Assembly (NCBI GenBank): GCA_036635475.1
Contig: JAVWQH010000045.1
Coordinates: 1 to 12,434 of the forward strand
Length of the DNA stretch: 12,434 bases
Origin: JAHHUA01 sp036635475
Lineage (GTDB): Bacteria; Bacillota; Clostridia; Oscillospirales; Ruminococcaceae
Reading direction: 5' to 3'
Both the position numbers and the translations under genes were made by a program. Position 1 is the first letter of the stretch. Each line of letters starts with the position of its first letter. Below are positions 11,686 through 12,434 of this stretch, in pieces. The notes beneath the pieces were generated by a model. That model was not told the DNA's origin. It did not search any database and saw only the letters and a list, made by a program, of their open reading frames with translations.

Positions 11686-12117
11686 ATGATTAGAGAAATC
11701 TTGTTTCGTGGATTCCACGAGGACGAAAACGGAAGCACAACAATTTACGTTTACGGTGTGAATGTCAAAGGCGAGTGGATATATGGATACTACTGTCTCA
11801 ATGCAATACGAAAGACGTATATTACTACTGTTGACGGAGATATGTATGTTGTTATACCTGCCACCGTTGGGGAATATACAGGATTGTACGGTGAAGATGG
11901 AAAGCGCATTTTTGAAGGTGATAAATGCATAGTGACTATGTTTGATTACGAAGGTTTGGACTGGCAATATTCTTGCGAAGTAAGCTATGATGAAGGGGGC
12001 TTTTTCGCGGGAAACGATACTGATGTTCGCATTCCGTTGCAAGAAATTGGTGACACACAAGCAGATGTTACCGTCACCGGCACAATATTTGATAAAGAGG
12101 TGGAAAAATGCGACTGA
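11686..12117 (+). CDS. YopX family phage protein
   Basis: 143 aa from ATG 11686; GAGGG (11676-11680) is five bases upstream and the product then starts M-I-R-E-I-L-F-R-G, the family start. A TTG at 11674 would add four residues and is less likely. Family marks are E-W-I-Y-G-Y (about 30-35), V-I-P-A-T-V-G-E-Y-T-G-L-Y-G-E-D-G-K-R-I-F-E-G-D-K, and the C-terminal V-T-G-T-I-F-D-K. YopX proteins are common in temperate phages of Firmicutes (first named in SP-beta), form a beta-rich fold, and have no settled function. One base separates it from the previous stop. Confidence 0.85.
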   Translation: MIREILFRGFHEDENGSTTIYVYGVNVKGEWIYGYYCLNAIRKTYITTVDGDMYVVIPATVGEYTGLYGEDGKRIFEGDKCIVTMFDYEGLDWQYSCEVSYDEGGFFAGNDTDVRIPLQEIGDTQADVTVTGTIFDKEVEKCD

Positions 12118-12365
12118 TAAATAAAGATAAGCCCACTCGATGTATTAGCCCTATTATCAAGTTTTGTCAAGATTGCCCGTTGGGTTGGGTATCATACCCC
12201 GAATGGGTGGAAACCAGAGATGATTTGGCGTTTTGCAACATAGAAAGTGGATGTATTCTTGGATATGACAAAGGCAGAATTGAAGATGAGCCGACAGAAA
12301 AAGAATTGCAAGATTTTGCAGATGAAGCTCAAGTACATAGGAGCAAGGAAAGCGATGTTTCATAA
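12108..12365 (+). CDS. Cys-rich small phage protein
   Basis: 85 aa, starting ten bases before the end of the YopX gene, with GAGGTGG upstream. Cysteines form a likely zinc site: F-C-Q-D-C-P at about 19-24, then C43 and C49, with W-V-S-Y-P-E-W-V-E-T between. This looks like a recurrent unknown of clostridial phages. The last 30 residues are acidic and probably loose. The overlap suggests coupled translation. Confidence 0.7.
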   Translation: MRLINKDKPTRCISPIIKFCQDCPLGWVSYPEWVETRDDLAFCNIESGCILGYDKGRIEDEPTEKELQDFADEAQVHRSKESDVS

Positions 12366-12378
12366 GGTAGGTGACAGA

Positions 12379-12434
12379 ATGATATACATAACAGGCGATA
12401 CTCATGGTAATTTCCTTGGCGTTAAACATTTCTG
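12379..12434 (+). CDS. N-terminus of a metallophosphoesterase (runs off the window)
   Basis: The 18 visible residues are MIYITGDTHGNFLGVKHF. G-D-T-H-G is the first metal-binding motif (G-D-x-H-G) of calcineurin-like phosphoesterases, and short enzymes starting this way are common in clostridial phages. AGGTAGGTG lies just upstream of ATG. Substrate and full length cannot be judged here. Confidence 0.8.
   Translation, partial: MIYITGDTHGNFLGVKHF

Overview
The window looks like the lysogeny and early region of a temperate phage, or a phage-like integrative element, from a low-GC Gram-positive host, probably a gut clostridium. The support is the AT-rich sequence, strong AGGAGG-type ribosome sites, consensus TTGACA/TATAAT promoters, an integrase tail facing ImmA/ImmR-type genes, and a long run of small co-directional phage genes (RNA ligase, YopX, zinc-ribbon and Cys-rich proteins, metallophosphoesterase).

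Layout. At 3-152 is the C-terminal tail of a probable serine recombinase. It faces a minus-strand cluster of three genes: an XRE repressor (3011-3349), an ImmA/IrrE metallopeptidase (2400-3011, with no ordinary start codon), and a second ImmA-like protein without HEXXH (1930-2334). This last gene is cut by an IS200/IS605 element (249-1929, tnpA and tnpB, hairpin ends, probable guide RNA). Removing 249-1929 in silico restores the frame and returns 19 family-like C-terminal residues, now stranded at 189-248. A 15-bp-stem terminator sits directly on the ribosome site of this third gene.

At 3350-3522 is a divergent control region with a consensus rightward promoter and three copies of GTTTTGTAAA, one inside the promoter spacer. 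It drives an unrecognised 177-aa gene. Next comes a tightly coupled pair (4148-6413): a DGQHR-type protein, and a protein that reads like a tyrosine recombinase fold without its catalytic residues. The second recalls MrpR (YopR), the repressor of phage SP-beta. A motif containing AGAAATAATAT occurs four times (4083, 6500, 6561, 7093), beside two promoters, in one leader and just inside one gene. I read this pair plus its repeated sites as a candidate second regulatory circuit, the most interesting part of the window.

After a large 16-bp-arm inverted repeat (6434-6485) and a promoter comes an orphan MazF-like toxin. Small early genes follow: unknown proteins, a mini Arr-like ADP-ribosyltransferase, a zinc-ribbon protein, an Rnl5-like RNA ligase with all its motifs, and a two-part 225-aa protein. 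From about 10650 the genes become more GC-rich and overlap: a GNAT-tailed protein, Cys-rich proteins, YopX, and the start of a metallophosphoesterase that runs off the end.

No tRNA, rRNA or CRISPR array was seen, and there is no gene-free stretch longer than 300 bases.
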